Assembly (NCBI RefSeq): GCF_019263595.1
Contig: NZ_JADQDD010000019.1
Span: 1-40,143 of the forward strand
Reading direction: 5' to 3'
Source: Pseudonocardia sp. KRD291
Lineage (GTDB): Bacteria; Actinomycetota; Actinomycetes; Mycobacteriales; Pseudonocardiaceae
Length of the DNA: 40,143 bases
How positions within the stretch are numbered: the first letter of the stretch is position 1; the number at the start of each line of letters is the position of its first letter. The notes under the pieces are model-generated. The model was not told the origin of the DNA. It did no database searches and was given only the letters and a program-made list of their open reading frames with translations. Shown here in pieces: positions 9,532-17,247 of the stretch. The translations under genes were made by a program, and so were the position numbers.

Positions 9532-9612
9532 ATGATCATCGGATGTTCGTCCGGCCGCGGTCACCGCGGCACCCGACGCAATGTGCTCATGCACCGTGAT
9601 CATGCATCGGGA

Positions 9613-10854
9613 TCACCGCGGAAGGCTGAGGTCGTGCGCCGGCCAGCCGAGCAGGCGGGCCCCGAGCACGGCGGCCTGGATGGTGAACCGCTGCGCGGGG
9701 TCGGCCGGGTCGTACCCGGTCAGTGATCTGATCCTGTCGAGGCGGTAGGTGACCGCGCGGACCGACAGGTGCAGCCTGCGGGCCGTCTCGGTGGTCACGG
9801 CGCCGGTCGCGAAGTATGCGTCGAGGGTCGTCAGAAGAGGTTCGGCGCCACCACGGGCCTCGACGAGGTGGCCCAGGACGGCCTGGACGAGGTCGGTGAT
9901 GGCGGGCTGGTCGCGCAGCAGCACCCGATAGATGAGCAGCTGCTCGGCGTGGATCACCGGGGTGTCCAGGTGCAGCCGGACGGCCATGGTCAGGCCTTCG
10001 CGAGCCTCCTCGTAGGAGCGGGGGATCCCGTACGAACCGGGGTAGGGCCGGCCGACGGTGACCCGCCACGGTCGCCCCCGCGCGGTCCGGTCGAGCTCGG
10101 CGTGGATGAAGTCGCCGAGGTCGGTGACTGCGGGGCGTGACCCGTGTGGTGGTGGCGACATGGAGGTGTCGGCGGGAGCGACGACGACGATCCAGCCGTC
10201 CTTCGTCGCGACGAGCACGTCGCGGTCCCCGACCCTGTGCACGATCGCCTGTTCCAGGTCGCTGATGGCCATCTCGAAGCCGTCGAGCGCGCCGGTGGGC
10301 GCGGCCAGTGCGACCTGGTGCGGGCGGGCCATGTCCAGCCCGAAGGGCTCGGCGCGTTCGACCAGGCGCCCGACGTCGGCGTCGCCCCGCAGCAGGTCGT
10401 CGATGAACTCGCGGCGCTGGGTCTCCTCCCAGCGCGCCATCTGTCGGCGGGCCTCGGTGTAACCCTCGGCCAGGCTCGCCACGGCGGCGTCGACGACGTA
10501 GAGCACCGCGTCGGCCGCGCCCCGCACGGCGGCGCTGTCCCGTGACCGGATCATCATCGGCAGCTCGCCCCACAACAGCCGTGCCGCGCAGAGGTAGAGC
10601 TGGACGGCGCTGCCGGCGGACACCCCGAGCTCGGCGGCGCGCCGTCCCAGCAGGCCCACCGCGTCCAGTTCGGAGGCGTGCGGCTTGCGTCCGGTGACGG
10701 CCGCGTCGGCGAGCAGCGTGAGGTAGTCGCCGAGCAGCTCGACCGGTATCCCGGCTTCTCGGCCGGCCGCGTCGGCGACCTCGGTCAGCCACGTGTGGTC
10801 CTCGGCGTGGTCGTCGCCCCGTCCGGACGGGCGTGGTCCCTGTCGTCGGTTCAC
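9613..10854 (-). CDS. PucR/CdaR-type transcriptional regulator
   Basis: 413 aa. The N-terminal ~150 residues are an all-helical region like the RsbR N-terminal-type domain found in such regulators. A GGDEF-like middle follows (~200-310). The C-terminal HTH_30 helix-turn-helix contains TTLDAYFATGAVTTETA and SVRAVTYRLDRI. These are transcription factors that usually sense a small molecule; the target is unknown. The start GTG 10854 is preferred over the longer open frame because GAGAGG lies eight bases upstream and the helical domain follows. It is convergent with tRNA-Arg and 94 bp downstream of the USP operon, so it may also be read from that operon. Confidence 0.8.
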   Translation of the reverse strand: MNRRQGPRPSGRGDDHAEDHTWLTEVADAAGREAGIPVELLGDYLTLLADAAVTGRKPHASELDAVGLLGRRAAELGVSAGSAVQLYLCAARLLWGELPMMIRSRDSAAVRGAADAVLYVVDAAVASLAEGYTEARRQMARWEETQRREFIDDLLRGDADVGRLVERAEPFGLDMARPHQVALAAPTGALDGFEMAISDLEQAIVHRVGDRDVLVATKDGWIVVVAPADTSMSPPPHGSRPAVTDLGDFIHAELDRTARGRPWRVTVGRPYPGSYGIPRSYEEAREGLTMAVRLHLDTPVIHAEQLLIYRVLLRDQPAITDLVQAVLGHLVEARGGAEPLLTTLDAYFATGAVTTETARRLHLSVRAVTYRLDRIRSLTGYDPADPAQRFTIQAAVLGARLLGWPAHDLSLPR

Positions 10855-10948
10855 GGCCGCCGCCTCTCGGTCGGTCACGGTCACGGGTCTGCCCGCGACG
10901 TCGCGACCACAGTGCAGGACCCACCCTGTCGGTGATGCGCGGGGACCG

Positions 10949-11935
10949 TCATGCCGACCACCGGCGGTCCCCCGGCGTGTCACGGCGCCCCGGTCCCGGG
11001 TCGCGTGCCCGGCCCGGGTCACCGTCGGCGACCGCGGCGGTGGGCGCTGGCGTCGTGCCGTGGACGACCGCGATCGGGCTGTGACCGTGCGCAAGGACGG
11101 TCTGGCTGACCGATCCGAGCATCGTTCCCCTGAGGTGGCCGCGCCCCCGAGTCCCGACGACGAGCAGCGCGGCACGGTGCGACTGGTTGATCAGCGCCTG
11201 GGCGGGGTTGCCGCGCACGAGCGTGGTGTGCACCGCCACATCGGGGAACTCGGGGCGCCAGGACTCGAGTGCGCGCTCCAGGGTGCGGCGGGCGAGCAGC
11301 TCGGCCAGCGTCGTCGGGCCGGAGATCCCTTCGAGGTCGGCGGGCCGGTCCGGGGTCCAGGCGCGCACGGCGAACAGCGGCAGGCCGCGTTGGCGGGCGG
11401 CCCCGAACGCGAAGCCGAGCGCGGACGGGTCCGTGGCGTCGACGCCCACGACGACGCGGGGCGGCGACCAGCCCGGCGCCTGCGCGTGCTGCGTCGGCCG
11501 GACGACCACGACGGGGCAGGCGGCGTGCGCGGCGAGGTGGATCGAGACCGACCGGGTCAGCAGGCCGCGCAGTCCGTGTCGGGCGCGGCTGCCCAGCACG
11601 AGCAGCTGCGCACCGCCGGCCTGTCCGAGCAGCGCGTGACCCGGCGATCCCCGCAGCACCGTGGTGGAGACCTCGATGTCGGAGGCGACCGAGTGGGCGC
11701 GGGCGACGGCTTTGCGCAGCACCACCTCGGCGGTCGTGCGCACCGTCAACAGGTTGTCGGTCGCCGCCGCGATGCAGTACGGGTCGGCCGGCGGGGGGTG
11801 GAAGGCGTGCACGATGCGCAGCGGGCATCGCCGGGTCGCGGCCTCGGCGCTCGCCCACTCCACCGCGTCCGCGGCCGTGCCTGCGTCGTCGACGGCCACG
11901 ACCACCGCGGCCCGCGCCGCCGCGTTCCCGCTCAT
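10949..11935 (-). CDS. Universal stress protein with two tandem USP domains
   Basis: 328 aa with USP domain 1 at ~10-145 and domain 2 at ~155-300, then a disordered basic tail. Domain 2 carries a standard ATP loop (VGTRGRGHLRG followed by LGSVSQ). Domain 1 has LGSRARHGLRG followed by LTRSVS, so two glycines of the G-x2-G-x9-G pattern are replaced by Ala and Arg and nucleotide binding there is doubtful. Tandem USPs are typical of actinobacterial hypoxia/dormancy regulons. The ATG at 11935 overlaps the slipin stop as ATGA, so it is the third gene of the DUF3040-slipin-USP operon. Confidence 0.9.
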   Translation of the reverse strand: MSGNAAARAAVVVAVDDAGTAADAVEWASAEAATRRCPLRIVHAFHPPPADPYCIAAATDNLLTVRTTAEVVLRKAVARAHSVASDIEVSTTVLRGSPGHALLGQAGGAQLLVLGSRARHGLRGLLTRSVSIHLAAHAACPVVVVRPTQHAQAPGWSPPRVVVGVDATDPSALGFAFGAARQRGLPLFAVRAWTPDRPADLEGISGPTTLAELLARRTLERALESWRPEFPDVAVHTTLVRGNPAQALINQSHRAALLVVGTRGRGHLRGTMLGSVSQTVLAHGHSPIAVVHGTTPAPTAAVADGDPGRARDPGPGRRDTPGDRRWSA

Positions 11936-12813
11936 CGCGGCGCCGCCGTGTGCGAGGCCGCCAGCGGGTCGTCGGTCGTGGTCGGGATGTCGGTCGTGCG
12001 CGGTGCGACGTCGGGGCTCACGACCTCGGCGCTCGCCGGGTTCGGGGTGGCCTCCGGGGGCGTCGCGCGTTCGAGGAAGCGCAGCAGCTCCACCGGGAAC
12101 GGCAGCACGAGCGTCGAGTTCTTCTCCGCCGCGACCTCGACCACGGTCTCGAGCAGTCGCAGCTGCAGCGCGGCGGGGTGCTCGGCCATCACCTCGGCGG
12201 CCTCGGCGAGCTTCTGCGAGGCCTGCAGCTCGCCCTCGGCGGTGATCACCCGCGACCGTCGTTCGCGTTCGGCCTCGGCCTGCCGGGACATCGACCGCTT
12301 CATCGACTCGGGCAGGGCCACGTCCTTGATCTCCACCCGGTCGATGTGCACACCCCACCCGACCGCCGGACTGTCGATCATCAGCTCGAGGCCCTGGTTG
12401 AGCCGTTCCCGGTTGGACAACAGGTCGTCCAGGTCGCTCTTGCCGATGATCGAGCGCAGCGAGGCCTGCGCGACCTGCAGCACCGCCGCGCGGTAGTCCT
12501 GCACATCGACCGCGACCCGCACCGGGTCGACCACCCGGTAGTACAGGACCGCGTCGACGCGCACGGTGACGTTGTCCCGGGTGATGCCGTCCTGGGCCGG
12601 CACCGGCTGGGTGATGACCTGCATGTTGACCTTCTGCAGCCGGTCGGCGACCGGCGCGATCAGCGCCAGCCCCGGGCCGCGGGTCTCGGGACGGACCCGG
12701 CCGAAGCGGAACACGATGCCCCGCTCGTACTGGGTGATGACCTTGACGCTGGACCCGATCAGCACCAGGGCCAGGGCTGCCATCGCGATCAGTACAACAA
12801 CTGTGAGCATCAT
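11932..12813 (-). CDS. Slipin/stomatin-like SPFH-domain protein
   Basis: 293 aa. One N-terminal hydrophobic segment (~3-22) is followed by the SPFH/band-7 domain (~25-200), with ITQYERGIVFRFGRV and GPGLALIAPVADRLQKV. The helical segment MSRQAEAERERRSRVITAEGE (positions ~171-191) is typical of the prokaryotic stomatin (YbbK/QmcA, slipin) group. Such proteins form ring-like membrane scaffolds. The C-terminal ~40 residues are Pro/Thr-rich. The start overlaps the DUF3040 stop (ATGA) and the stop overlaps the USP start, so the three genes form a tightly coupled operon. Confidence 0.92.
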   Translation of the reverse strand: MMLTVVVLIAMAALALVLIGSSVKVITQYERGIVFRFGRVRPETRGPGLALIAPVADRLQKVNMQVITQPVPAQDGITRDNVTVRVDAVLYYRVVDPVRVAVDVQDYRAAVLQVAQASLRSIIGKSDLDDLLSNRERLNQGLELMIDSPAVGWGVHIDRVEIKDVALPESMKRSMSRQAEAERERRSRVITAEGELQASQKLAEAAEVMAEHPAALQLRLLETVVEVAAEKNSTLVLPFPVELLRFLERATPPEATPNPASAEVVSPDVAPRTTDIPTTTDDPLAASHTAAPR

Positions 12814-13028
12814 GTCGCCCTCCGGCGGTCGTCAGTGGTGGTCGTCGCGTGTCCCGCTACCGGAGGCGGGCGAACGACACCACCGCAGTCGCGGTCGCGG
12901 CCGGCATCCCGGACGGGGCGGTGCAGGCGCCGCTCGCGGGTGGTGAACGACCGGGGAAAATCCGGGTCGTCGTCGAGCAGCCGGCGTTCGAGCTCGCGCA
13001 GTGTCTTCAGCTCGTGATCACTGAGCAT
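12810..13028 (-). CDS. Short DUF3040-family protein, first gene of the slipin-USP operon
   Basis: 72 aa. The N-terminal MLSDHELKTLRELERRLLDDDP is the DUF3040 signature (positions 1-22). Normal family members then have two membrane helices; here the rest is polar (RLHRPVRDAGRDRD and onward) with no membrane segment, so it is truncated or frame-shifted after residue ~33. The ATG has GGAGG six bases upstream and the stop overlaps the slipin ATG, so it is translated and coupled. It is led by the doubled operator at 13093-13121. Confidence 0.75.
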   Translation of the reverse strand: MLSDHELKTLRELERRLLDDDPDFPRSFTTRERRLHRPVRDAGRDRDCGGVVRPPPVAGHATTTTDDRRRAT

Positions 13029-13091
13029 GACGGGCCTCCGGTGAAGGGGTGACCACGCAGCCCGAGCGATTCGTCCGGTCCGCGCACTTTG

Positions 13092-13121
13092 TATCGTATC
13101 ACGACACATCGTGACGCGATA
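13092..13121. promoter_or_regulatory. Doubled operator between marR and the DUF3040-slipin-USP operon
   Basis: Two copies of the ATCGT-N3-ACGAT element: ATCGT-ATC-ACGAC (13093-13105) and ATCGT-GAC-GCGAT (13108-13120), centres 15 bp apart. Together they also form one large inverted repeat, TGTATCG..TCACGA against its complement. The plus-strand -10 TACAGT (13120-13125) begins in the last base pair of the operator, seven bases before the marR ATG. A minus-strand TACGAT (13097-13092) could serve the divergent operon. A repressor here would shut both directions. Confidence 0.8.
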
Positions 13122-13131
13122 CAGTTTGGGG

Positions 13132-13650
13132 ATGCCGAGACGGGACGCGGTGCGCGCATGGTGGGATGTGGTCGTGGCGACCCAGGACGACCAGCCGGAC
13201 CCCGGCTCGTTGACCAAGCAGGACTTCGAGGCGCTGGCCCGGTTCCGCTTCGGGATCCGGCGCTACCTGCGCTTCAGCGAGGAGACCGTGCGCAGCCACG
13301 GGGTCACCCCGCAGCACTATCAGCTGCTGCTGGCTCTGAAGGGCTTCCCCGATCGGGAGTGGGCCACGGTGCGTGAGCTGGCCGACCGGCTCCAGCTCCG
13401 CCACCACAGCGTCGTCGAGCTGGTCAACCGCGCCCAGGCGCAGGGGCTGCTCGAACGTGCACCGCATCCCGACGACGCCCGCGCGGTCCGAGTGCTGCTG
13501 ACCCCCGACGGGGAGCAGGTCCTGACCCGCCTCAGCGCGCTGCACCGCGACGAACTGCGCCGCATGAATGCCACCCTCGCGCTGCCGACCTGGCACGACG
13601 ATCCGGCGGCGAACGGCGCGACGCCCGTCGACGGCGGTCGCGAAGCGTAA
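13132..13650 (+). CDS. MarR-family transcriptional regulator, probable autoregulator
   Basis: 172 aa winged-helix MarR protein. The dimer helices lie at ~28-55. The HTH includes ATVRELADRLQLRHHSVVELVNRA (positions ~82-105), followed by the wing DDARAVRVLLTPDGEQVL. No conserved OhrR-type redox cysteine is visible. The frame allows a GTG at 13111, but that lies inside the operator; the ATG at 13132 fits a leaderless start behind TACAGT. It is divergent from the DUF3040-slipin-USP operon with a doubled palindrome between them, the classic layout for a MarR repressor of its own gene and its neighbours. Confidence 0.88.
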   Translation: MPRRDAVRAWWDVVVATQDDQPDPGSLTKQDFEALARFRFGIRRYLRFSEETVRSHGVTPQHYQLLLALKGFPDREWATVRELADRLQLRHHSVVELVNRAQAQGLLERAPHPDDARAVRVLLTPDGEQVLTRLSALHRDELRRMNATLALPTWHDDPAANGATPVDGGREA

Positions 13651-14008
13651 GCAACGCGGCGCCCTCGGGCCTGCCGAATCCCTGCCGAAGCCCTGCCGAC
13701 CCCGCGCCACGAGACACGTCTCGATCCCGCTCACGCTGCCGGGCATCGGCAGATCCGGCCCGCCAAGGTTGCGCACACCGACCCTGGCCGATGCCGACGC
13801 CCCGCAGGCACCGTGGACACAGGTTGCCGTCATTGCGCCGCGGCCGACCAGAGCGCCGGTGATCCGATCCCAGGAGCGGTGACACGGCGGCCCTGAGGTC
13901 GCGGCTCGATCGGCGCCCACGTCGTCATGCCCGCTCGCCGGCCCACCCACCCCACGGTCCGGCACGCCTGACCCGGGCAGCGTGGCGCTCATCGTCAGGA
14001 GATGGATC
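13651..14008. other. Intergenic stretch between marR and the GreA-like gene
   Basis: 358 bp without a convincing gene. It holds three 11-bp direct repeats of CCTGCCGA-type (13670-13680, 13681-13691, 13692-13702) and a perfect palindrome CGAGAC-AC-GTCTCG (13710-13723), which may end marR transcription or bind a protein. The ribosome site AGGAG of the next gene is at its end. Confidence 0.5.
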
Positions 14009-14524
14009 ATGGATTCCCCGGTATGGCTGGCCCAGGTCACCTACGACCAGCTGCGGAACGAGCTCGCAGCGCTCCTTCGCCAGCGCGCCGGAGCGTCGGC
14101 GGCGTCCGACCCCGCGGGGGCGAGCGCTCGCGACAGCTCGGACCAGCACACCGAGCAGCAGGTCCTTGCCGACCGGCGTGATCGCGACCACCGGATCCGG
14201 AAGCTGCAGGAACTTCTCCGGAACCCGGCGGTGGGGGACGCTCCCCCCGACGACGGGGTCGCCGAGCCCGGCATGGTGCTGACCGTCCGCTACCCACAGG
14301 ACCCGGAGCCCGAGACGTTCCTCCTGGCCCACCGTGAAGGTGGCGCCCAGCCCGACGTGGAGATCTGTTCGCCCGACTCCCCGCTCGGCCGGGCGCTGAC
14401 GGGGGCCCGGGAAGGCGCGACGTGCGAGTACCGGCTTCCCGACGGTCGGGTCCAGCAGGTGACGCTCGAGCGTGCCGCCCCCTACCGCGCTGCGCATCAG
14501 CGCATCAGTGGGTCACCGACCTGA
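14009..14524 (+). CDS. GreA/GreB-family transcription elongation factor-like protein
   Basis: 171 aa. The N-terminal half is a charged coiled coil, as in Gre factors that enter the RNA polymerase secondary channel. At its tip, where GreA has the acidic GDLxEN loop, this protein has RDSSDQHTE (~49-57), so acidic residues are kept but the motif is not canonical. The C-terminal half is a GreA/B FKBP-like domain, with EPGMVLTVRY, SPDSPLGRALTG and LPDGRVQQVTL. It may cleave backtracked RNA or compete for the channel as a stress modulator; the sequence cannot decide. ATG 14009 has AGGAG seven bases upstream. Confidence 0.75.
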   Translation: MDSPVWLAQVTYDQLRNELAALLRQRAGASAASDPAGASARDSSDQHTEQQVLADRRDRDHRIRKLQELLRNPAVGDAPPDDGVAEPGMVLTVRYPQDPEPETFLLAHREGGAQPDVEICSPDSPLGRALTGAREGATCEYRLPDGRVQQVTLERAAPYRAAHQRISGSPT

Positions 14525-14568
14525 GCAGAACCCGGCACCCGTTCGACCCACTCCGTCGGAGGTCTGGA

Positions 14569-15108
14569 ATGGATGTCCACGCTGCGCGTTGGCTGTGGTT
14601 GCGCCAGGTACTCGGGCTCGCCGTCGTCGGTCCGCGCCACCAACACCTCGGGCATGTACGTGACCTCGTGGTGCGCCCGCCCGCCGACCCGGCGGGCGGC
14701 GCGGTGATCGAGCTGGTCGTCGACGTCGGTGGTCACCGGACGCGGCTCCCGGCCGCAGCGGTCCGACGGTGGCATGCCACGGCCGTCGAGGTGCGGGAGG
14801 TGGTCATGGGACGCCCGGAGCCGGGAAGCGGCGCCGCGGGCGCCGGGGTGTGTCTGCGCAGTTCGGTGCTGGGCCGCCCGGTCCCGACCACACCGGGGAC
14901 GCGGGCGCGGCGCGTCACCGATGTCGGGCTGCGTGCCTCGAGCGCCGGCTGGACCGTCCGCGCGGTCGACACCCGGGCCCGCTGGCAGCGATGGTGCGGT
15001 CGACCCCGTCGACTCACCGACTGGAGCCCGTCCGGTTCTGCGCCGCCGCCTGGTCACCTGCGCAGCCAGAACTGCCTCAGGGATCACGAGCCGGAGCCTC
15101 GAGGCTGA
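14569..15108 (+). CDS. Two PRC-barrel-like domains, resembling the N-terminus of MgtE-type proteins
   Basis: 179 aa. Repeat one (~14-65) reads VLGLAVV, LGHVRDLVVR, then IELVVDVGGHRTRLP. Repeat two (~95-145) reads SSVLGRPVP, RARRVTDVGLR and GWTVRAVDT. Paired PRC barrels of this kind precede the CBS/MgtE channel in many actinobacterial magnesium transporter-like proteins, but the sequence ends in low-complexity residues with no CBS or membrane part. It could be a free-standing adaptor or a truncated gene. GGAGG lies six bases before the ATG. Confidence 0.6.
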   Translation: MDVHAARWLWLRQVLGLAVVGPRHQHLGHVRDLVVRPPADPAGGAVIELVVDVGGHRTRLPAAAVRRWHATAVEVREVVMGRPEPGSGAAGAGVCLRSSVLGRPVPTTPGTRARRVTDVGLRASSAGWTVRAVDTRARWQRWCGRPRRLTDWSPSGSAPPPGHLRSQNCLRDHEPEPRG

Positions 15109-15225
15109 CAACGGTGCCGGGGTCCGGCACCGGTGGTCCGGAGCCTCACGCCGTGCTCTCGCTCCTTGCACGCCTCATGCCGACCCCGCCCCGACTCCGC
15201 GACCACGACAAGACGGGAGTCCGCC

Positions 15226-15582
15226 ATCTCCGACCAGCCCGCAGCCGTCGACCTGCACCTCGTCATGGAGATCGTGCAGCGAGCAGGAATCGACTGTGAG
15301 CTCGTCCAGGACAACGACGCCGACCCCTTCATTCGGGCGAGGCGACAGTGTTCCCCGGCCTGGACGGTCCGCGCCGGGCCCTGCCGGCTCGGCTCCGACG
15401 GCCGCGCAGGAGCGTTCGTGGGTCCTGCCGTGGCCGCTCAGGTTCGGCGTCTGCGGGGATCGGACGAGCGTCAGGTCGCTGCTCTGATCATGGCTCAAGC
15501 GCTGAACCCCGATCCGGCGCAGGCACTGAGCCACCACGAGATATCGGCGCTCGGGCTCGAGAGCGGGATGCAGTGGACGTGA
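15226..15582 (+). CDS. Small protein of unknown function; start codon unclear
   Basis: About 118 aa. I do not recognise the family. It has an N-terminal amphipathic helix (LHLVMEIVQRAG), an acidic DNDADPF patch, and a C-terminal helical stretch with SDERQVAALIMAQAL. The best ribosome site, GGGAG at 15215-15219, is six bases before an ATC (15226), not ATG/GTG. This is either a rare ATC start or a lost start; ATG 15265 and an upstream GTG (15133) are alternatives. It is convergent with the zinc-ribbon gene. Confidence 0.45.
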   Translation: MSDQPAAVDLHLVMEIVQRAGIDCELVQDNDADPFIRARRQCSPAWTVRAGPCRLGSDGRAGAFVGPAVAAQVRRLRGSDERQVAALIMAQALNPDPAQALSHHEISALGLESGMQWT

Positions 15583-15592
15583 CGGAACCGGT

Positions 15593-15605
15593 ACCCCGCC
15601 GGGGT
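15593..15605. terminator. Short hairpin between two convergent genes
   Basis: ACCCC-GCC-GGGGT lies in the 23-bp gap between the stop of the unknown plus-strand gene and the stop of the zinc-ribbon gene. It could serve both directions. Confidence 0.4.
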
Positions 15606-15782
15606 CTACCCCTCGTCGATGACGGCCTCACAGTGCGGGCAGCGCGTCGGCGGGTCCTCGTCCGCCAGCCGTCCACACTCCGGGCACACCCGGTGCATCA
15701 GGCACACCGGCTCCCCGCCGACGGGTTCGCCGACATGCCTGCGTTCCTGCGTGGCCTCGCCACCGTGCTCGGGTCCGCTCAT
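15606..15782 (-). CDS. Small double-CxxC zinc-ribbon protein
   Basis: 58 aa. The C-terminal half is CPECGRLADEDPPTRCPHC, a compact zinc ribbon, preceded by one more Cys and His (VCLMHRVC). The N-terminal ~25 residues are polar. The ATG at 15782 is preferred to 15788 because GGGAG then sits six bases upstream. Its promoter carries a single ATCGT-N3-ACGAT operator ~80 bp upstream, whose flank is identical over 18 bases to that of the DUF3040-pckG remnant operon. It probably binds metal or protein partners; the role is unknown. Confidence 0.7.
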   Translation of the reverse strand: MSGPEHGGEATQERRHVGEPVGGEPVCLMHRVCPECGRLADEDPPTRCPHCEAVIDEG

Positions 15783-15862
15783 GGTCATCTCCCGCTGCGG
15801 CGTACTTCTCGTCGCGGCCCGGCCGTGGCTCCTGGAGGAGCACGACGGCCGCACCGAATAGC

Positions 15863-15880
15863 ATCGTAACACGATATAGA
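15863..15880 (-). promoter_or_regulatory. Single operator/promoter of the zinc-ribbon gene
   Basis: A perfect ATCGT-AAC-ACGAT (15863-15875). Read on the minus strand, TCTATATCGTGTTACGAT (15880-15863) is identical to 23343-23360. It contains TACGAT, a likely -10. The sense toward the zinc-ribbon gene matches the sense toward DUF3040 at the other site. Confidence 0.75.
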
Positions 15881-16023
15881 TGACCTGCGCCGGCGCGTCC
15901 GCCCGTGTCGTATGCCCTCGTGACGTCCGCGATCGTCCACGGCACGCGCTGTGCGACGATCCCGTGCGCGGTCGGGCGTCCCGGCCACGGCCCCTGCGGC
16001 ATCCGCTCGTCCACGGGAGGCTC

Positions 16024-17163
16024 ATGTCCGGCGGTAACGATCTGTTCGGGCTGGCCCGCGACCTGGCCGAGCTACTGGGCTGCCCGATCACGATCGAAGA
16101 TCCGGACACTGTGGTCGTCGCACACGCGGGAGACCACGCCGGTGCGGACCGGACCCGGGTGGAGACGATCCTCAACCGTCAGGTCCCCACGGAGGTCCGC
16201 CTGGCCCTGGACCGGGCCGGGATCTTCGATCGCCTCCGTACCTCCGACGAGGTCATCGTCGTCGAGCTCTCCGAGCTGGAGATGCGCCCCCGGGCCGTCG
16301 TCGCGGTGCGCAGCGGCGGTGAGCTGCTCGGATCCATCTGGGCGGTGACGGGGGGCGCCCCGACGGCAGACCAGGAGGCGGCGCTGCGGGCGGCCGGTCC
16401 CGCCGTCGCGCGCCACCTCCGCATGGCGCGGCGGGAGTCCGACGATGCCCATCGGGCACGGGTCGACCGGCTCGAACGCCTGCTCGCCGGAGGCGAGACC
16501 GCGGTCCGGGAGGCCACCGAGGCAGCACTTCCCGCGGAACTGGTGACGGTCGCGGTGCGGGGCGGCGCGCCCGGCCGGATCGAGCGGGTGGCCAGTGCAC
16601 TGATGCTGCACCTGAACGCCGTGGCGCCGCGATCGGTGTGCGCGGTACGCGAGGACACCCTCTACTGCGTCCTCGCCGCGTCCTCCGGGCGCCGGATCCT
16701 GACCGACTTCATGGAGCGGATCGCCGAGAGGACGGAGTTCGCCGCCGGCATCGGGGACACCGTGCTCGCCCACGATCTGGCCCGGTCGGCCGGCACCGCC
16801 GAGGAGGTGGTCGCGATCCTGCTGCGGCGCGCCACCGGCGTCCGGGTGGCCGATCTGCGCGAGGTCTTCGCGGAGGTCCTCATCGACAGGGTACGCGGGT
16901 TCCTGACGACGCATGCGGAGGCGAGTCCGCTCAACGCGCTGCAACGGCACGACGCCGAGCACCGGACCGAGCTGGCGCCCACGGTGGACGCCTATCTCGC
17001 CGCCGCGGGGAGCGTGACCCGAGCGGCGCAGCGGCTGCGCGTGCATCCGAACACCGTCCGCAACCGACTCCGTCGAGCCCGCGAGGCCTGCGAGGTGGAT
17101 CCGGACGCCCCGGTCACGCGGCTGGCCCTGATGGTTCACCTCGCCGCCCAACGGTCCGACTGA
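16024..17163 (+). CDS. PucR/CdaR-type transcriptional regulator
   Basis: 379 aa. The N-terminal ~135 residues are a GAF-like sensor region (FGLARDLAELLGCPITIEDP). The middle has the GGDEF-like part. The C-terminal HTH_30 contains TVDAYLAAAGSVTRAAQRL and HPNTVRNRLRRAREAC. ATG 16024 is chosen over the longer frame because GGGAGG lies just upstream and the sensor domain follows. It stands 84 bp upstream of an FAD-dependent amino-acid oxidoreductase in the same direction and may control it. It is a different subtype from the regulator at 9.6 kb. Confidence 0.82.
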   Translation: MSGGNDLFGLARDLAELLGCPITIEDPDTVVVAHAGDHAGADRTRVETILNRQVPTEVRLALDRAGIFDRLRTSDEVIVVELSELEMRPRAVVAVRSGGELLGSIWAVTGGAPTADQEAALRAAGPAVARHLRMARRESDDAHRARVDRLERLLAGGETAVREATEAALPAELVTVAVRGGAPGRIERVASALMLHLNAVAPRSVCAVREDTLYCVLAASSGRRILTDFMERIAERTEFAAGIGDTVLAHDLARSAGTAEEVVAILLRRATGVRVADLREVFAEVLIDRVRGFLTTHAEASPLNALQRHDAEHRTELAPTVDAYLAAAGSVTRAAQRLRVHPNTVRNRLRRAREACEVDPDAPVTRLALMVHLAAQRSD

Positions 17164-17247
17164 CCTTGTGGGATCGCACACCCCACCGCCTCGAACGCTG
17201 GCCGGAACGTCAGCCCTCGCGCGACACGACGGCGACACACTCGCAGC

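Noticed and set aside
13111..13131. GTG start of marR inside the operator
   Set aside because: It would place the start codon within the palindrome; the leaderless ATG at 13132 fits better.
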